Assembly: GCA_937775205.1 (NCBI GenBank)
Contig: CALKBX010000012.1
Span: forward strand, 61,442-125,441
From: an uncultured Verrucomicrobiae bacterium
GTDB taxonomy: Bacteria > Verrucomicrobiota > Verrucomicrobiia > Limisphaerales > UBA1100
DNA: 64,000 bases
Reading direction: 5' to 3'
Position 1 is the stretch's first letter. Every line of letters begins with the position of its first letter. A program made the position numbers and the translations under genes. Shown piece by piece: positions 43,553-52,530 of the stretch. The notes beneath the pieces are model-generated. The model made no database searches. It was not told the DNA's origin and saw only the letters and a program-made list of their open reading frames with translations.

Positions 43553-45919
43553 TTAAAGGGTGGCGGCGATTTGTTCGGTGGTGATGCTCTGGATGAGATC
43601 GCCTTCCTGATAATCATCAAAGCCCTCGACGCGGATGCCGCATTCCATTCCAGAACGCACGACGTCGGCGTTGTCCTTAAAGCGTTTCAGCGTGGTCACC
43701 TTGCCGGTGTGCAGCGTTTTGTCTTTGCGCATCACGCGCACTTGGCCGCGATTGATGCGGCCGTCGGTGACCATGCAACCGGCAACCACGCCGCCTTTGC
43801 TGAGCGGGAAAAGCTGGCGCACTTCGGCGGTACCGATGACAATTTGTTTTTCCAAGGGATCGAGCAGGCCGGCCATTGCGTCCTTCACTTCGTCGATCAA
43901 CTCGTAAATAATTTTGTATGGCTTGATTTGCACGCCGTGATGCTTGGCGATGTCCGGCGCGCCTTTGTCTATGCGGGTGTGGAAGCCGAGGATGACCGCG
44001 CCGGATGAGGCGGCGAGGTTGACGTCGCTTTCGCTGACGGTGCCCACGGCACTGTGGATAACCTCAAGCTCAACCTTGTCGGATTCAATTTTGCTAAGAG
44101 ACTCGACGATCGCTTCGGCGGAGCCCTGAGTGTCGGCTTTGACGATGACCTTGAGAATCTTGGCCGACGCGGCCTCGATGGTATCAAATATATTCTCAAG
44201 AGTGACCCTCGCTGCGCGGCCGTCGAGGCGTTCCTTGTGAGCGGCCTCGCCGCGTTGCTCGGCGAGGTCGCGCGCGGCTTTTTCGTGCTCGACTGCGTGA
44301 AAATCATCGCCCGCTTCGGGTACTCCATTAAGGCCGAGGAGCTTGACGGCGTAAGACGGCCCCGCGGTTTTCATACGATCGCCCTCTTCATTAATGAGCG
44401 CCCGGGCTTTGCCATGATACTGGCCGCAAATCACGAGGTCGCCGACCTTGAGCGTGCCTTTGCGGACGATCACCGTGGCGGTGGGGCCGCCGGGTTCCAT
44501 GCCGCTTTCCACAACATTACCGGCGGCGCGGCGGTTGGGGTTGGCCTTGAGCTCGAGCAGTTCGGACTGCAGCAAAATGGCGTCGAGCAGTTTGTCGATG
44601 CCATCGCCCTTGAGCGCGGAGACGTCGACGAAGAGCGTGTCGCCGCCCCAATCCTCGGCGGAGAGGCCGTGCTCGCTCATTTGTTCGCGCGCGCGCATTG
44701 GGTTTGCGCCGTGCACGTCACATTTGTTTACCGCGACTATAATAGTAGCACCGGAGGCTTTGGCGTGGTTGATGGACTCGATGGTCTGCGGCATAACGCC
44801 GTCGTCGGCGGCGATGACGAGCACGATGAGGTCGGTGACATTCGCTCCGCGCGCGCGCATGGCGCTAAAGGCGGCGTGGCCGGGCGTGTCGAGAAAGGTA
44901 ATGGGCTCGAGGCGTTTTTTATCCTCGGGGTGGGGGACATCGATGGAGTACGCGCCGATGTGCTGGGTAATGCCACCGGCTTCGCCGGAGACGACGTTGG
45001 CGTTGCGAATGGAATCGAGCAGGGTGGTCTTGCCGTGATCCACGTGGCCCATCACGGCGACGACGGGCGGGCGGGGTTTGAGATCGGCCTCGGCGTCGTC
45101 GAGATCCAGCTCGAGTTTCTTTTCCTGAATAGGCGCGGGAGTGCTGGCGTCGCGCTGGCGTTTCTTGGCTTCGAACTTAAATCCGTTTTTAGCGCAAAGT
45201 TGTTTGGCGGTCGGCTCGTCAACAGCTTGGTTGACATTGGCGAACACGCCGAGCTGCATCAGATCGGCAATGAGTTGGAAAGGCTTGCGGTTGATGGCCT
45301 CGGCAAGCTCGCGCACCATAATCGGCGGCTTGAGTGTGATGATCGGCGCATCGGCTTTGGCAACGTAACGGGGCTTGGCCGGTTGTGCGGGGCTCTTGTC
45401 GCCGGGTTTGGCGGCGACTTTCTTTTTGTCGTCCTTTTTGTCACGCCGGCCACGAGCATCGCGGCGTGCGGGCATATTACCGAGATCGATAAACCCAATT
45501 TTTTCGCCAACCTTTGGCCCTGCGGGAGTGGGGGGAGTGGAGGGCGTTTCCGGTTCTGTCGGAGCTTCGGCTTCTGGGGCTTCGACGGACTCCGCAGCTT
45601 CGGATTCTTCCGCGGCTTCGGTTTCAGCTTCTTCTTCGGGTTCAGGCTCCGGTTCCGGTTCCGGTGCCACAATCAAGACCGGGCCGCTATCGACCGGCGC
45701 GGCGGCTTCTGCCTTTTTGGCTTCGGCGGCGGCTTCCGCTTTGTCTTGGGCGGGGGCAAGTTCTTTGGCGATTTCTTGCTCCAGATATTCCCCGGTAATT
45801 TTATCGAGCGAGCTGGAAGCTACCTTGGCATTGGCGATGCCGAGGGTCTTGGCCTTGGCCAGTACTTCTTTGCTCTGGATACCCAGCTTCTTGGCGATGT
45901 CGTAAATTCGTACGGGCAT
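43553..45919 (-). CDS. infB: Translation initiation factor IF-2
   Basis: 788 aa, intact. An N-terminal IF2_N helix (VRIYDIAKKLGIQSKEVLAKAKTLGIANAKVASS) is followed by a long Glu/Pro/Ala-rich linker (about residues 60-150) and a basic stretch (RRDARGRRDKKDDKKK). The G domain has VMGHVDHGKTTLLDSIR (G1), GGITQHIGAYS, FLDTPGHAAFSAMRARG (G3) and VAVNKCD (G4). Domains II-IV follow, ending in MECGIRVEGFDDYQEGDLIQSI. It delivers initiator tRNA to the 30S subunit. Immediately downstream of nusA. Confidence 0.97.
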   Translation of the reverse strand: MPVRIYDIAKKLGIQSKEVLAKAKTLGIANAKVASSSLDKITGEYLEQEIAKELAPAQDKAEAAAEAKKAEAAAPVDSGPVLIVAPEPEPEPEPEEEAETEAAEESEAAESVEAPEAEAPTEPETPSTPPTPAGPKVGEKIGFIDLGNMPARRDARGRRDKKDDKKKVAAKPGDKSPAQPAKPRYVAKADAPIITLKPPIMVRELAEAINRKPFQLIADLMQLGVFANVNQAVDEPTAKQLCAKNGFKFEAKKRQRDASTPAPIQEKKLELDLDDAEADLKPRPPVVAVMGHVDHGKTTLLDSIRNANVVSGEAGGITQHIGAYSIDVPHPEDKKRLEPITFLDTPGHAAFSAMRARGANVTDLIVLVIAADDGVMPQTIESINHAKASGATIIVAVNKCDVHGANPMRAREQMSEHGLSAEDWGGDTLFVDVSALKGDGIDKLLDAILLQSELLELKANPNRRAAGNVVESGMEPGGPTATVIVRKGTLKVGDLVICGQYHGKARALINEEGDRMKTAGPSYAVKLLGLNGVPEAGDDFHAVEHEKAARDLAEQRGEAAHKERLDGRAARVTLENIFDTIEAASAKILKVIVKADTQGSAEAIVESLSKIESDKVELEVIHSAVGTVSESDVNLAASSGAVILGFHTRIDKGAPDIAKHHGVQIKPYKIIYELIDEVKDAMAGLLDPLEKQIVIGTAEVRQLFPLSKGGVVAGCMVTDGRINRGQVRVMRKDKTLHTGKVTTLKRFKDNADVVRSGMECGIRVEGFDDYQEGDLIQSITTEQIAATL

Positions 45920-45927
45920 GAGTGGCT

Positions 45928-47361
45928 TTAATCAGTCTCGGTTTCGGCTGGTGGGTCGGTGGTTTCAGTAGTGTCAGCAGCGGGTACGGCTTCTCCGTTG
46001 GACTCCGCTTCAGGTTCGGTTTCTTCAACCGCAGTTTCAGGTTCGGCGGCCTTCGGTTCAGTGGCAGCTTCTTCCTCAACCGGGGTTTCCGATTCCGGTT
46101 CAGCTTCAGGCACGCCGGCTTGGAGGGCGGCCAAAATGGTTTCCGCGTGCGGGGCGAGGTCGGGGATTTCCGCGAGGTCGGCAGCTTCGGCTTGTTGCAA
46201 ATCGGCCACGGAATGGAAGCCGCTTTGGACGAGAGTTTGCGCGAGGGCATCGTCGATGCCGGGCAGGGCGGTCATCGCCGCCACGGCGCTGGCGACTTGG
46301 TCATCGAAGGAAACGACTTCCACCTGGTCGGCCTCGATGTCGATGTGCCAGCCGACAAGCTTTTGGGCGAGGCGCGCGTTTTGGCCGCGCTTGCCGATGG
46401 CGAGTGAAAGCTGGTCTTCGTTTACAAAAACCTGAATGCGTTTGTTGGTCTCATTGATTTTGAGCCTCTTGATTTCCGCCGGCTTAAGGGCTTCAACGAC
46501 AAAGATGTTGATGTCCGAGCTCCAGTGGATGATGTCCACCTTTTCGTTGTTCAGCTCGCGCACGATGTTTTTCACGCGTTGACCGCGCAAGCCCACGCAC
46601 GCGCCCACAGGATCCACGCGGTTATCGGCCGAATGCACGGCGAGCTTGGTGCGCCAGCCCGGCTCGCGGGCGATGGCGATAATTTCAACCGTGCCATCGG
46701 CGATCTCGGTGACTTCCTGCGTGAAGAGTTTGATGACGAAATTCGGGTCTGCGCGGGAGAGAATAATTTCCGGGCCGCGTCCGGTTTCTTCCACGGCCTT
46801 CACGTAGCAACGCAGTTGCTCGCCCGGTTGATATTCCTCGATGGGCACCCGCTCGCGGTTGGGCAGTAATGCTTCGTATCGGCCAAGGTCGATGATCACA
46901 TCGCTGCGTTCGAAGCGCCGCACAGTGCCTCGCACGATGTCGCCGGTGCGGTCCTTGAATTCCTCGAAGATGAGCGCCTTCTCGGCGCGCCGGATGTATT
47001 GCTTTAGATTTTGATTGGCGTATTGCGCGGCGATGCGGCCGAAACCGGTGGGGGTGACTTCCTTCTCAATTTCGTCGCCGGCCTTGGCGTCTTCCTTATA
47101 CTTCATCGCATCGAAGCGCGAAATTTCGTCCTGTTCATTTTGCACGCGATCCACCACGAGCAACCGCGCGAAGGCGCGGATGTCGCCAGTCTTGGGATCG
47201 GTCTCCACCCGCAAATCGCGACTGGCACCGACAGCCTTTTTTGCCGCGGCGAGGATCGATTCATTGATCGCCTCGGTCAGCGCCTCGCGGCTGATGCCTT
47301 TTTCTTTTTCGTAAAAATCCAGCAGAGCCAAAAACTCCGCGCTATTTATGCCTTTATCCAT
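45928..47361 (-). CDS. nusA: Transcription termination/antitermination factor NusA
   Basis: 478 aa from ATG 47361 (the frame is open further upstream, but MDKGINSAEFLALLDFYEKEKGISRE is the NusA start). N-terminal RNA-polymerase-binding domain, S1 domain (GDIVRGTVRRFERSDVIIDLGRYEALLPNRERVPIEEYQPG), KH domains (DPVGACVGLRGQRVKNIVREL and NEDQLSLAIGKRGQNARLAQKL), then one helix-hairpin-helix repeat (ALPGIDDALAQTLVQSGFHSVADLQQ) and a long acidic tail rich in Glu, Pro and Thr. rimP, which usually precedes nusA, is absent; a hairpin leader lies there instead. Confidence 0.96.
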   Translation of the reverse strand: MDKGINSAEFLALLDFYEKEKGISREALTEAINESILAAAKKAVGASRDLRVETDPKTGDIRAFARLLVVDRVQNEQDEISRFDAMKYKEDAKAGDEIEKEVTPTGFGRIAAQYANQNLKQYIRRAEKALIFEEFKDRTGDIVRGTVRRFERSDVIIDLGRYEALLPNRERVPIEEYQPGEQLRCYVKAVEETGRGPEIILSRADPNFVIKLFTQEVTEIADGTVEIIAIAREPGWRTKLAVHSADNRVDPVGACVGLRGQRVKNIVRELNNEKVDIIHWSSDINIFVVEALKPAEIKRLKINETNKRIQVFVNEDQLSLAIGKRGQNARLAQKLVGWHIDIEADQVEVVSFDDQVASAVAAMTALPGIDDALAQTLVQSGFHSVADLQQAEAADLAEIPDLAPHAETILAALQAGVPEAEPESETPVEEEAATEPKAAEPETAVEETEPEAESNGEAVPAADTTETTDPPAETETD

Positions 47362-47416
47362 ATATTTAGCGCCTTTCACAGGTGGGTTGCCCAGCACTTT
47401 GACCCCACTTGGGGAA

Positions 47417-47442
47417 CAAAAAAGCCGGTATAAAACCGACTT
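47417..47442 (-). terminator. Terminator-like hairpin in the nusA leader
   Basis: On the minus strand AAGTCGG and CCGGCTT (one G-U pair) form a stem around an AT-rich loop, followed by a run of six T. It lies about 55 bases upstream of the nusA ATG and downstream of a second small hairpin, GGCTC/GAGCC at 47452-47464. No minus-strand gene ends here in view (sppA diverges), so it may be a leader attenuator for nusA-infB rather than the end of an upstream unit. Confidence 0.6.
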
Positions 47443-47563
47443 GCCGCATCTGGCTCCACGAGCCAATACCTACCTGTCGCGCGGAGGTTAGGCGCGGGGC
47501 GGGTTAGCGTCAAGGGCAAATGAACCGCTTGCGGGCAGGCGCGCGGGCCGGTATGCTCGCGGA

Positions 47564-48679
47564 ATGCGCGACCACGATAATGACACCACGCCGCCAGTTT
47601 TGCCCCAGCAATCGCAGCACCAATCCCGCCCCAGCGGCGCGGGGCGTTGGGTGGTGGTGTTCCTGTTTTTTACGTTGGCGGGGATGTTTTTGCTGGGCGG
47701 CTGGTTTCTATCCTCCGTGAGCGAGGCGATGGATTCGCTGGCCGCGCCGACCGATCTTTACAGCGAAACAATCGTGCGCAGTGGCGACACCATGCAACGC
47801 ATCGCCATCGTGCCCGTCACCGGCGTCATCACCAGCTACGACCTCAGCCCGGAGCAAAATATGGTGACGCGCATCAAGAAACAATTCGACCTCGCCGCCG
47901 CCGATGAACGCATCAAAGCCGTGGTGCTGCGCATCGATTCCCCCGGCGGCGAAGTGCTCGCCTCCGATGAAATCCACAACGCCATCGTGGAATTCCAATC
48001 CGACACCGGCAAACCCGTCATCGCCTCGATGGGCGGCATGGCGGCGTCCGGCGGTTATTATGTCGCCGCGCCTTGTCGGCTGATTGTCGCCAACAAACTC
48101 ACCATCACCGGCTCCATCGGCGTCATTATGCAATCCATCAACTTTCACGGCTTGATGGATAAAGTCGGCGTGCAAGCTGTCACATTTAAGAGCGGCGCAA
48201 ACAAAGATATGCTTTCGCCCTTCAACCCGCCGGAGGCCACCTCCGATGAGCAACAAAAAATCCTGCAGGATTTCATCGACTCCACTTACGAACAATTCGC
48301 CAGCATCGTCGAGACAGGCCGCGAAAAGAAAGGCCACCGCGATACCAAACATGCCACCGAATTAGTCGCCGATTGGAAGGACTACGCCGACGGCCGGATC
48401 CTCACCGGCGCGCAGGCGCTCGAGCACGGCATGGTAGACAAGCTCGGCAACCTCGACGCCGCCATCCGCCTCGCCGAAGATGTCGCCGGCATTCCCACGG
48501 ACACCGCCCGCCTCGTGCGGCACGATCCGCCCGTGGATATTTTGGGCCTCTTCAGCCTCTTCACAAAAAGTAGCACCCCGCCCGCGGGTAGTACCGTGAA
48601 GGTCGACCTCGGCCTCAACCCTATTTCGCTTCGGCCCGGTTTGCCCTACTACATCGCCCCCCATCTTTTTGCCCAATAA
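47564..48679 (+). CDS. sppA: Signal peptide peptidase SppA
   Basis: 371 aa, intact. A cytoplasmic Gln/Ser/Pro-rich N-terminus, then one membrane anchor (about residues 28-50, RWVVVFLFFTLAGMFLLGGW) and an S49 protease domain. VVLRIDSPGGEVLASDEIHNAI, ASMGGMAASGGYYVAAPCRLIVAN (catalytic Ser in MAASGG) and TITGSIGVIMQSINFHGLMDKVGV are the family motifs. YADGRILTGAQALEHGMVDKLGNL closes the domain. It cleaves leftover signal peptides in the membrane. Single-domain form. Confidence 0.93.
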   Translation: MRDHDNDTTPPVLPQQSQHQSRPSGAGRWVVVFLFFTLAGMFLLGGWFLSSVSEAMDSLAAPTDLYSETIVRSGDTMQRIAIVPVTGVITSYDLSPEQNMVTRIKKQFDLAAADERIKAVVLRIDSPGGEVLASDEIHNAIVEFQSDTGKPVIASMGGMAASGGYYVAAPCRLIVANKLTITGSIGVIMQSINFHGLMDKVGVQAVTFKSGANKDMLSPFNPPEATSDEQQKILQDFIDSTYEQFASIVETGREKKGHRDTKHATELVADWKDYADGRILTGAQALEHGMVDKLGNLDAAIRLAEDVAGIPTDTARLVRHDPPVDILGLFSLFTKSSTPPAGSTVKVDLGLNPISLRPGLPYYIAPHLFAQ

Positions 48680-48685
48680 ATTTCG

Positions 48686-49309
48686 TTGAAAAACGTCCAC
48701 CTCATTAAGCATCCCCTCGCGCAAGCACGGCTCGCCACCCTGCGCGACAAAACCACGCCGCACCCCGAGTTCCGTCGCGCCCTTGGCCAGCTCGGTCTGC
48801 ATCTCTTGCACGAAGCCACCGCCGGTTTGCCCACCAAACAAAAACGCGTGCGCACCCCGCTCGGTGCTGCGCCCACCATCGTGCCTACGCGCGAAATCTT
48901 GCTCGTTCCTATCCTCCGCGCAGGGCAGGGGCTCATCACGCTCGCCGACCAAATCCTCCCGGAGGCCCGTATTGGCTACCTTGGCATTGCCCGCAACGAA
49001 ACCACCCTCCAACCTGAATGGTATTTGGAAAAACTCCCGCCGCGCTTGGGCCGCTTTGAAGTGTTCGTCGTCGACCCCATGCTCGCCACCGCCGGCAGCG
49101 CTATCGCCGCCGGCAAGCTCTTGCAAAAGCGCGGCGTAAAGAACCTTCGCTTTATCCACGCTCTCGCTGCCCCCGAGGGCCTTCGCTCTTTGCGCCGAAA
49201 TTTTCCCGAAGCCCCCATTTACACCGCCGCCCTCGACAGTCATCTTAACGAAAACGGCTATATCGTCCCCGGCCTTGGCGATGCGGGGGATCGCTGTTTC
49301 GGATGTTGA
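48686..49309 (+). CDS. upp: Uracil phosphoribosyltransferase
   Basis: 207 aa, starting at TTG 48686 (no ATG fits: KNVHLIKHPLAQARLATLRDKTT is the family N-terminus). VPILRAGQGL and the PRPP-binding VVDPMLATAGSAIAAGKLL are present; the usual GG of the PRPP loop is AG here. GIARNETTLQPEWYLEKLPP and YIVPGLGDAGDRCFG complete the UPRTase signature. It salvages uracil to UMP. Confidence 0.94.
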   Translation: MKNVHLIKHPLAQARLATLRDKTTPHPEFRRALGQLGLHLLHEATAGLPTKQKRVRTPLGAAPTIVPTREILLVPILRAGQGLITLADQILPEARIGYLGIARNETTLQPEWYLEKLPPRLGRFEVFVVDPMLATAGSAIAAGKLLQKRGVKNLRFIHALAAPEGLRSLRRNFPEAPIYTAALDSHLNENGYIVPGLGDAGDRCFGC

Positions 49310-49391
49310 AAAATATTATCATTCGAGGGTTTTCCGCTCGTTGCCGTCTATTTGCTTGCCCCGAGGGGTGGATTGATTAGCTTTCCCGCGA

Positions 49392-50411
49392 ATGGCTGCT
49401 GACCGAAAAAAGACGCCCAAGAAAACTGCCAAGAAAAAGGCGGTGGCCAAGAAGCGTGCGCCCGCCAAGAAAAAGGCGGCGAAGAAAAAGACGGCCAAGA
49501 AAAAATCCGCGCGCATTTCCAATCCCATCTCGGTGATTTCGCACATCAAACAACCCGGGCACGCGCGGGGTTCGTACGGCGAAAATTCGGCCATCAATAT
49601 TTATCTCAAGGAGATTGCTCGGACCCCGCTGCTCAAGCCCGCCGAGGAAGTGGTGCTCGCCGCGCGCATCAAGAAAGGCGATGAGGAGGCTGAGCAAGAT
49701 CTTATCAAAGCCAACCTCCGGCTCGTGGTGAAGATCGCCCGCGACTACGACGGCCTCGGGCTACCCTTACTAGACCTCATCGAGGAAGGTAACTTGGGGT
49801 TGATGAAAGCCGTGAAACGCTTTGACCCCAGCAAGGGCGGCAAGCTTTCCACCTACGGCTCGTGGTGGATTAAGCAATCCATCAAACGCGCATTATCAAA
49901 CAAATCCAAAACCATTCGCTTGCCCGTGCATTTGGTGGATAAAATTTCCAAGATGCGTCTAGCGTCCATCAAGCTGCAGGAAAATCTAGGACGCGAACCC
50001 ACCAATGATGAGTTGGCTGAAGAGATGCATTTGCCACCTGCAAAAGTTTCCCTGCTGCGCACTGCCGCCATCCGACCCGCCTCGCTTGATGCGCCGTTGG
50101 GCGATGCCGCCGAGCCGGATACTCTCGCCGATGTGGTCGAAGATGATCACATGCACACGCCTTACGAGGATTTGGAGGATAAGACAGTGGTTGCGATGTT
50201 GCATAAAATGCTTGGTAGCATCGACAATCGTGAAGCGGATATTTTGCGCTATCGCTTCGGCTTCGGCGAGGGCGGCGAAATGCGCACGCTCGAAGATGTC
50301 GGCAAAAAATTCGGCGTCACCCGCGAACGCGTCCGGCAAATCCAAAACATCGCCCTCGGCCGATTGCGCCGCTTGATTACCAAGTTCGAACATATCGAGA
50401 ACCATCACTGA
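49392..50411 (+). CDS. RNA polymerase sigma-70 factor with Lys/Ala-rich N-terminal tail
   Basis: 339 aa, intact. Residues 5-42 are a string of KKT/AKKK/PAKKKAA repeats resembling a histone H1 tail. Then sigma region 1.2 (NSAINIYLKEIARTPLLKPAEEVVLA), region 2 (LIKANLRLVVKIARDYDGLGLPLLDLIEEGNLGLMKAVKRFDPSKGGKLSTYGSWWIKQSIKRALSN), region 3 (REPTNDELAEEMHLPPAKVSLL) and region 4 (ILRYRFGFGEGGEMRTLEDVGKKFGVTRERVRQIQNIALGRLRRL). It has no region 1.1. It resembles group 1/2 (RpoD/RpoS-like) factors; whether it is the primary one cannot be told. The stop overlaps apt (TGATG). Confidence 0.93.
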   Translation: MAADRKKTPKKTAKKKAVAKKRAPAKKKAAKKKTAKKKSARISNPISVISHIKQPGHARGSYGENSAINIYLKEIARTPLLKPAEEVVLAARIKKGDEEAEQDLIKANLRLVVKIARDYDGLGLPLLDLIEEGNLGLMKAVKRFDPSKGGKLSTYGSWWIKQSIKRALSNKSKTIRLPVHLVDKISKMRLASIKLQENLGREPTNDELAEEMHLPPAKVSLLRTAAIRPASLDAPLGDAAEPDTLADVVEDDHMHTPYEDLEDKTVVAMLHKMLGSIDNREADILRYRFGFGEGGEMRTLEDVGKKFGVTRERVRQIQNIALGRLRRLITKFEHIENHH

Positions 50412-50941
50412 TGAGTAAAGTTAATGCCGCCGATTTAGAGGCCGCCATCCGCAATGTGCCCGATTTTCCCAAGCCGGGCATTCAATTCAAAGACATCACC
50501 CCCGTCCTCGGCGATGCCGCGCTCTTTGCCGGCTCCATCGATCTGCTTGCCTCACATCATGCTGATTCGCGTATCGACGCCGTGGTGGGCATCGATGCCC
50601 GCGGCTTTATCTTTGCCGCTGCCGCCGCGCTCCAGCTCAATACCGGCTTTGTGCCTATCCGCAAAAAGGGCAAGCTTCCGTACAAAACCATTGAAGAAAA
50701 TTTCTCACTCGAATACGGCGAAGACACCGTGGCCATCCACGAGGACGCCCTGAAACCTGGCGCGCGCGTGCTGCTCCTTGATGACCTTCTTGCCACTGGC
50801 GGCACTGCCGCTGCTGCTGCCAAGCTTGTGCGCAACGTCGGCGCGGAAATTGTCGAGATCGGTTTCCTCATTGAGCTTAGCTTCCTTAACGGCCGCGAAA
50901 AACTCGACGGCCACCCCATCCACTCCGTCATCACTTATTAA
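50411..50941 (+). CDS. apt: Adenine phosphoribosyltransferase
   Basis: 176 aa. Start ATG 50411 overlaps the sigma-factor stop. NVPDFPKPGIQFKDITPVLGDA, VVGIDARGFIFAAAAALQL, VPIRKKGKLPYKTI and the PRPP loop VLLLDDLLATGGTAAAAAKLV are canonical Apt. It salvages adenine to AMP. Intact. Confidence 0.96.
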   Translation: MSKVNAADLEAAIRNVPDFPKPGIQFKDITPVLGDAALFAGSIDLLASHHADSRIDAVVGIDARGFIFAAAAALQLNTGFVPIRKKGKLPYKTIEENFSLEYGEDTVAIHEDALKPGARVLLLDDLLATGGTAAAAAKLVRNVGAEIVEIGFLIELSFLNGREKLDGHPIHSVITY

Positions 50942-50944
50942 GCG

Positions 50945-51817
50945 ATGTCCCGCACCGCAGTCTTCCCGCTGCGCGATTACGATCTCGCTGCCACGCTTAC
51001 CTCCGGCCAAGCCTTCCGCTGGCGCGAGGCAAATGGCCCTGTTATCGAATGGGAAAACATCATCGCCGGTCGCTGGGTGCGCCTCCATGTAAAAGACAAG
51101 CAACTTCACGCCCAAACCGCTAAACCACAGAAGGATTGGCAATGGCTCACTGACTACCTTCAGCTTGAGGTGAACCTAAAAAAAATCCTCGCTGCTTTCC
51201 CCAAGGACGATCCCCATCTTGCCGCTGCCAGGAAAACCTGCCGTGGCCTGCGCCTGCTCAAGCAGGATCCATGGGAAACCCTTGCCGGCTTCATTTGCTC
51301 CTCCAACAAACGCATCGTCCAAATCCAACAAATCATCGCTGACCTTTGCGACCGCTTTGGCGAACCCATCCACGAAGGTTGGCAAACCTTTCCCACTGCC
51401 GCCCGCCTTGCTTCATTGACCGAGGCCGACCTGCGCGATTGCCGCATGGGTTACCGCGCCAAATACCTCCACGCCACCGCCACGATGATCGCCGCCAACG
51501 AAATCGACCTCCCAGCCATCGCCGCCTTAAATTATGAATCCGCCAAGGCTGAGCTCCAGCGCCTTCCCGGCATCGGCCCCAAGGTTGCTGACTGCATCCT
51601 CCTCTTCGCCTACGCCCATCCCCAAGCCTTCCCACTTGATACCTGGATCATAAAAGCCCTGCGCCAACTCTACTTCCCCCGCCGCAATCCCACCCCCAAG
51701 CAGTTGCATGCATTCATCCAGAAACACTTCGCCCCCCACCACGGCTATGCCCAGCAGTATTTGTTTCACCACGTGCGCACGCAAGGAGGGTTGTTGGGGG
51801 AAACCAGCGAAGAGTAA
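50945..51817 (+). CDS. ogg: OGG1-type 8-oxoguanine DNA glycosylase/lyase
   Basis: 290 aa, intact, starting four bases after apt. The N-terminal domain begins FPLRDYDLAATLTSGQAFRW. The core has PWETLAGFICSSNKRIVQIQQII, and the helix-hairpin-helix LPGIGPKVADCILLFAYAHPQAFPLDTWI contains the catalytic Lys (in GPKVADC) and catalytic Asp (in PLDTW), as in eukaryotic OGG1. It excises 8-oxoG from DNA and nicks the abasic site. The last third of the gene is present a second time downstream (52527-52674). Confidence 0.92.
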   Translation: MSRTAVFPLRDYDLAATLTSGQAFRWREANGPVIEWENIIAGRWVRLHVKDKQLHAQTAKPQKDWQWLTDYLQLEVNLKKILAAFPKDDPHLAAARKTCRGLRLLKQDPWETLAGFICSSNKRIVQIQQIIADLCDRFGEPIHEGWQTFPTAARLASLTEADLRDCRMGYRAKYLHATATMIAANEIDLPAIAALNYESAKAELQRLPGIGPKVADCILLFAYAHPQAFPLDTWIIKALRQLYFPRRNPTPKQLHAFIQKHFAPHHGYAQQYLFHHVRTQGGLLGETSEE

Positions 51818-52007
51818 TCTGAGGCTGTCTTATAAATCCAAACCCAATCCACCTTGGAGGGACGAGCCCGCCCGGAATCCCGAGCCACCACCTTCAGAGA
51901 CGTGCATCAAGATCACCAAGGCGCTCAAAGATTTTCACGGGGAGGATTGATTTCTTTGTGAGGTCGGGGTCTTCAGCCACCCCCAACAGCTTGCCCGCGC
52001 CATCATT

Positions 52008-52050
52008 AACCCGAGTTTCCCCATTGTATTAATGGGCGGAAGTTCGGGTT
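52008..52050. repeat. Inverted repeat beside the 52049-52285 gene
   Basis: AACCCGAGTTTCCCCATT (52008-52025) and its near-complement ending CGGGTT (52031-52050) can pair with a few mismatches. It touches the stop codon of the small minus-strand gene and may act as its transcription end, but lacks a T-run. The remainder of 51818-52007 shows no gene. Confidence 0.5.
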
Positions 52051-52285
52051 ATGCGCCTTTTTTCTCCGCATCGATTTCGGCTTGGAGCTCCGCCTCAAAC
52101 TCCGCCTCGCGTTGTGCTTCCAGCTCGGCTGCGGCCTGCTTGGCAGCTTCCTCAGCAGCCAGCACGGCAGCCGCCTTCTCAGCAGCCAGTTTTTCGGCCT
52201 TCGCCTCTTCGCGAGCCCTGCGCTTATCCGCTTTCTTTAGTTCGCGCTCTCTGCGCCTGTAATCTTTACTTGGTGTAGAAGCCAT
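52049..52285 (-). CDS. Small charged coiled-coil protein
   Basis: 78 aa: MASTPSKDYRRRERELKKAD, then an unbroken Ala/Glu/Lys helix (EEAKAEKLAAEKAAAVLAAEEAAKQAAAELEAQREAEFEAELQ) ending DAEKKGA. An AAAGGA ribosome site lies eight bases before the ATG. No family can be named; the composition recalls TolA-like helical linkers, but there is no membrane segment. It lies between the glycosylase gene and the duplicated glycosylase end, so it may be part of an inserted segment. Confidence 0.6.
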   Translation of the reverse strand: MASTPSKDYRRRERELKKADKRRAREEAKAEKLAAEKAAAVLAAEEAAKQAAAELEAQREAEFEAELQAEIDAEKKGA

Positions 52286-52429
52286 TGGATATCCTTTATC
52301 GTTGCAGGAAGCGCTTGCCTATAGTGTTTCGGCGACGATGCAAATCCATATCGCGGCCGCCACGTTAATCTAAGTGGACTTTCACGGCGAGGAATAATTA
52401 TTTCTCGGGGTTGCTGCGGATGTCGCACC

Positions 52430-52530
52430 TCGTGCAAAGCCTTTTGGAGTTCAGCAATCTGTGCCTTGGTGAGGGCGGGGTTGTCCTCGAGATCCAGCTT
52501 CATTAACTGCGTGAGCTTCTCCAGACCCTC
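52430..52530 (-). pseudogene. Remnant of a leucine-rich-repeat gene
   Basis: The minus-strand frame 52572-52237 includes EGLEKLTQLMKLDLEDNP followed by ALTKAQIAELQKAL, one full leucine-rich repeat of the kind that ends LRR lipoproteins in Verrucomicrobia. On both sides the translation loses this character: upstream it runs into the antisense of the duplicated glycosylase end, downstream into low-quality sequence (52286-52430, where I see no gene). I read it as the cut-off end of an LRR gene. Confidence 0.6.

Noticed and set aside
44054..45931. Long open frame of 625 codons on the plus strand
   Set aside because: It is the antisense of infB; its Gly/Phe/Arg-rich translation mirrors the acidic linker of IF-2 and has no family motif.
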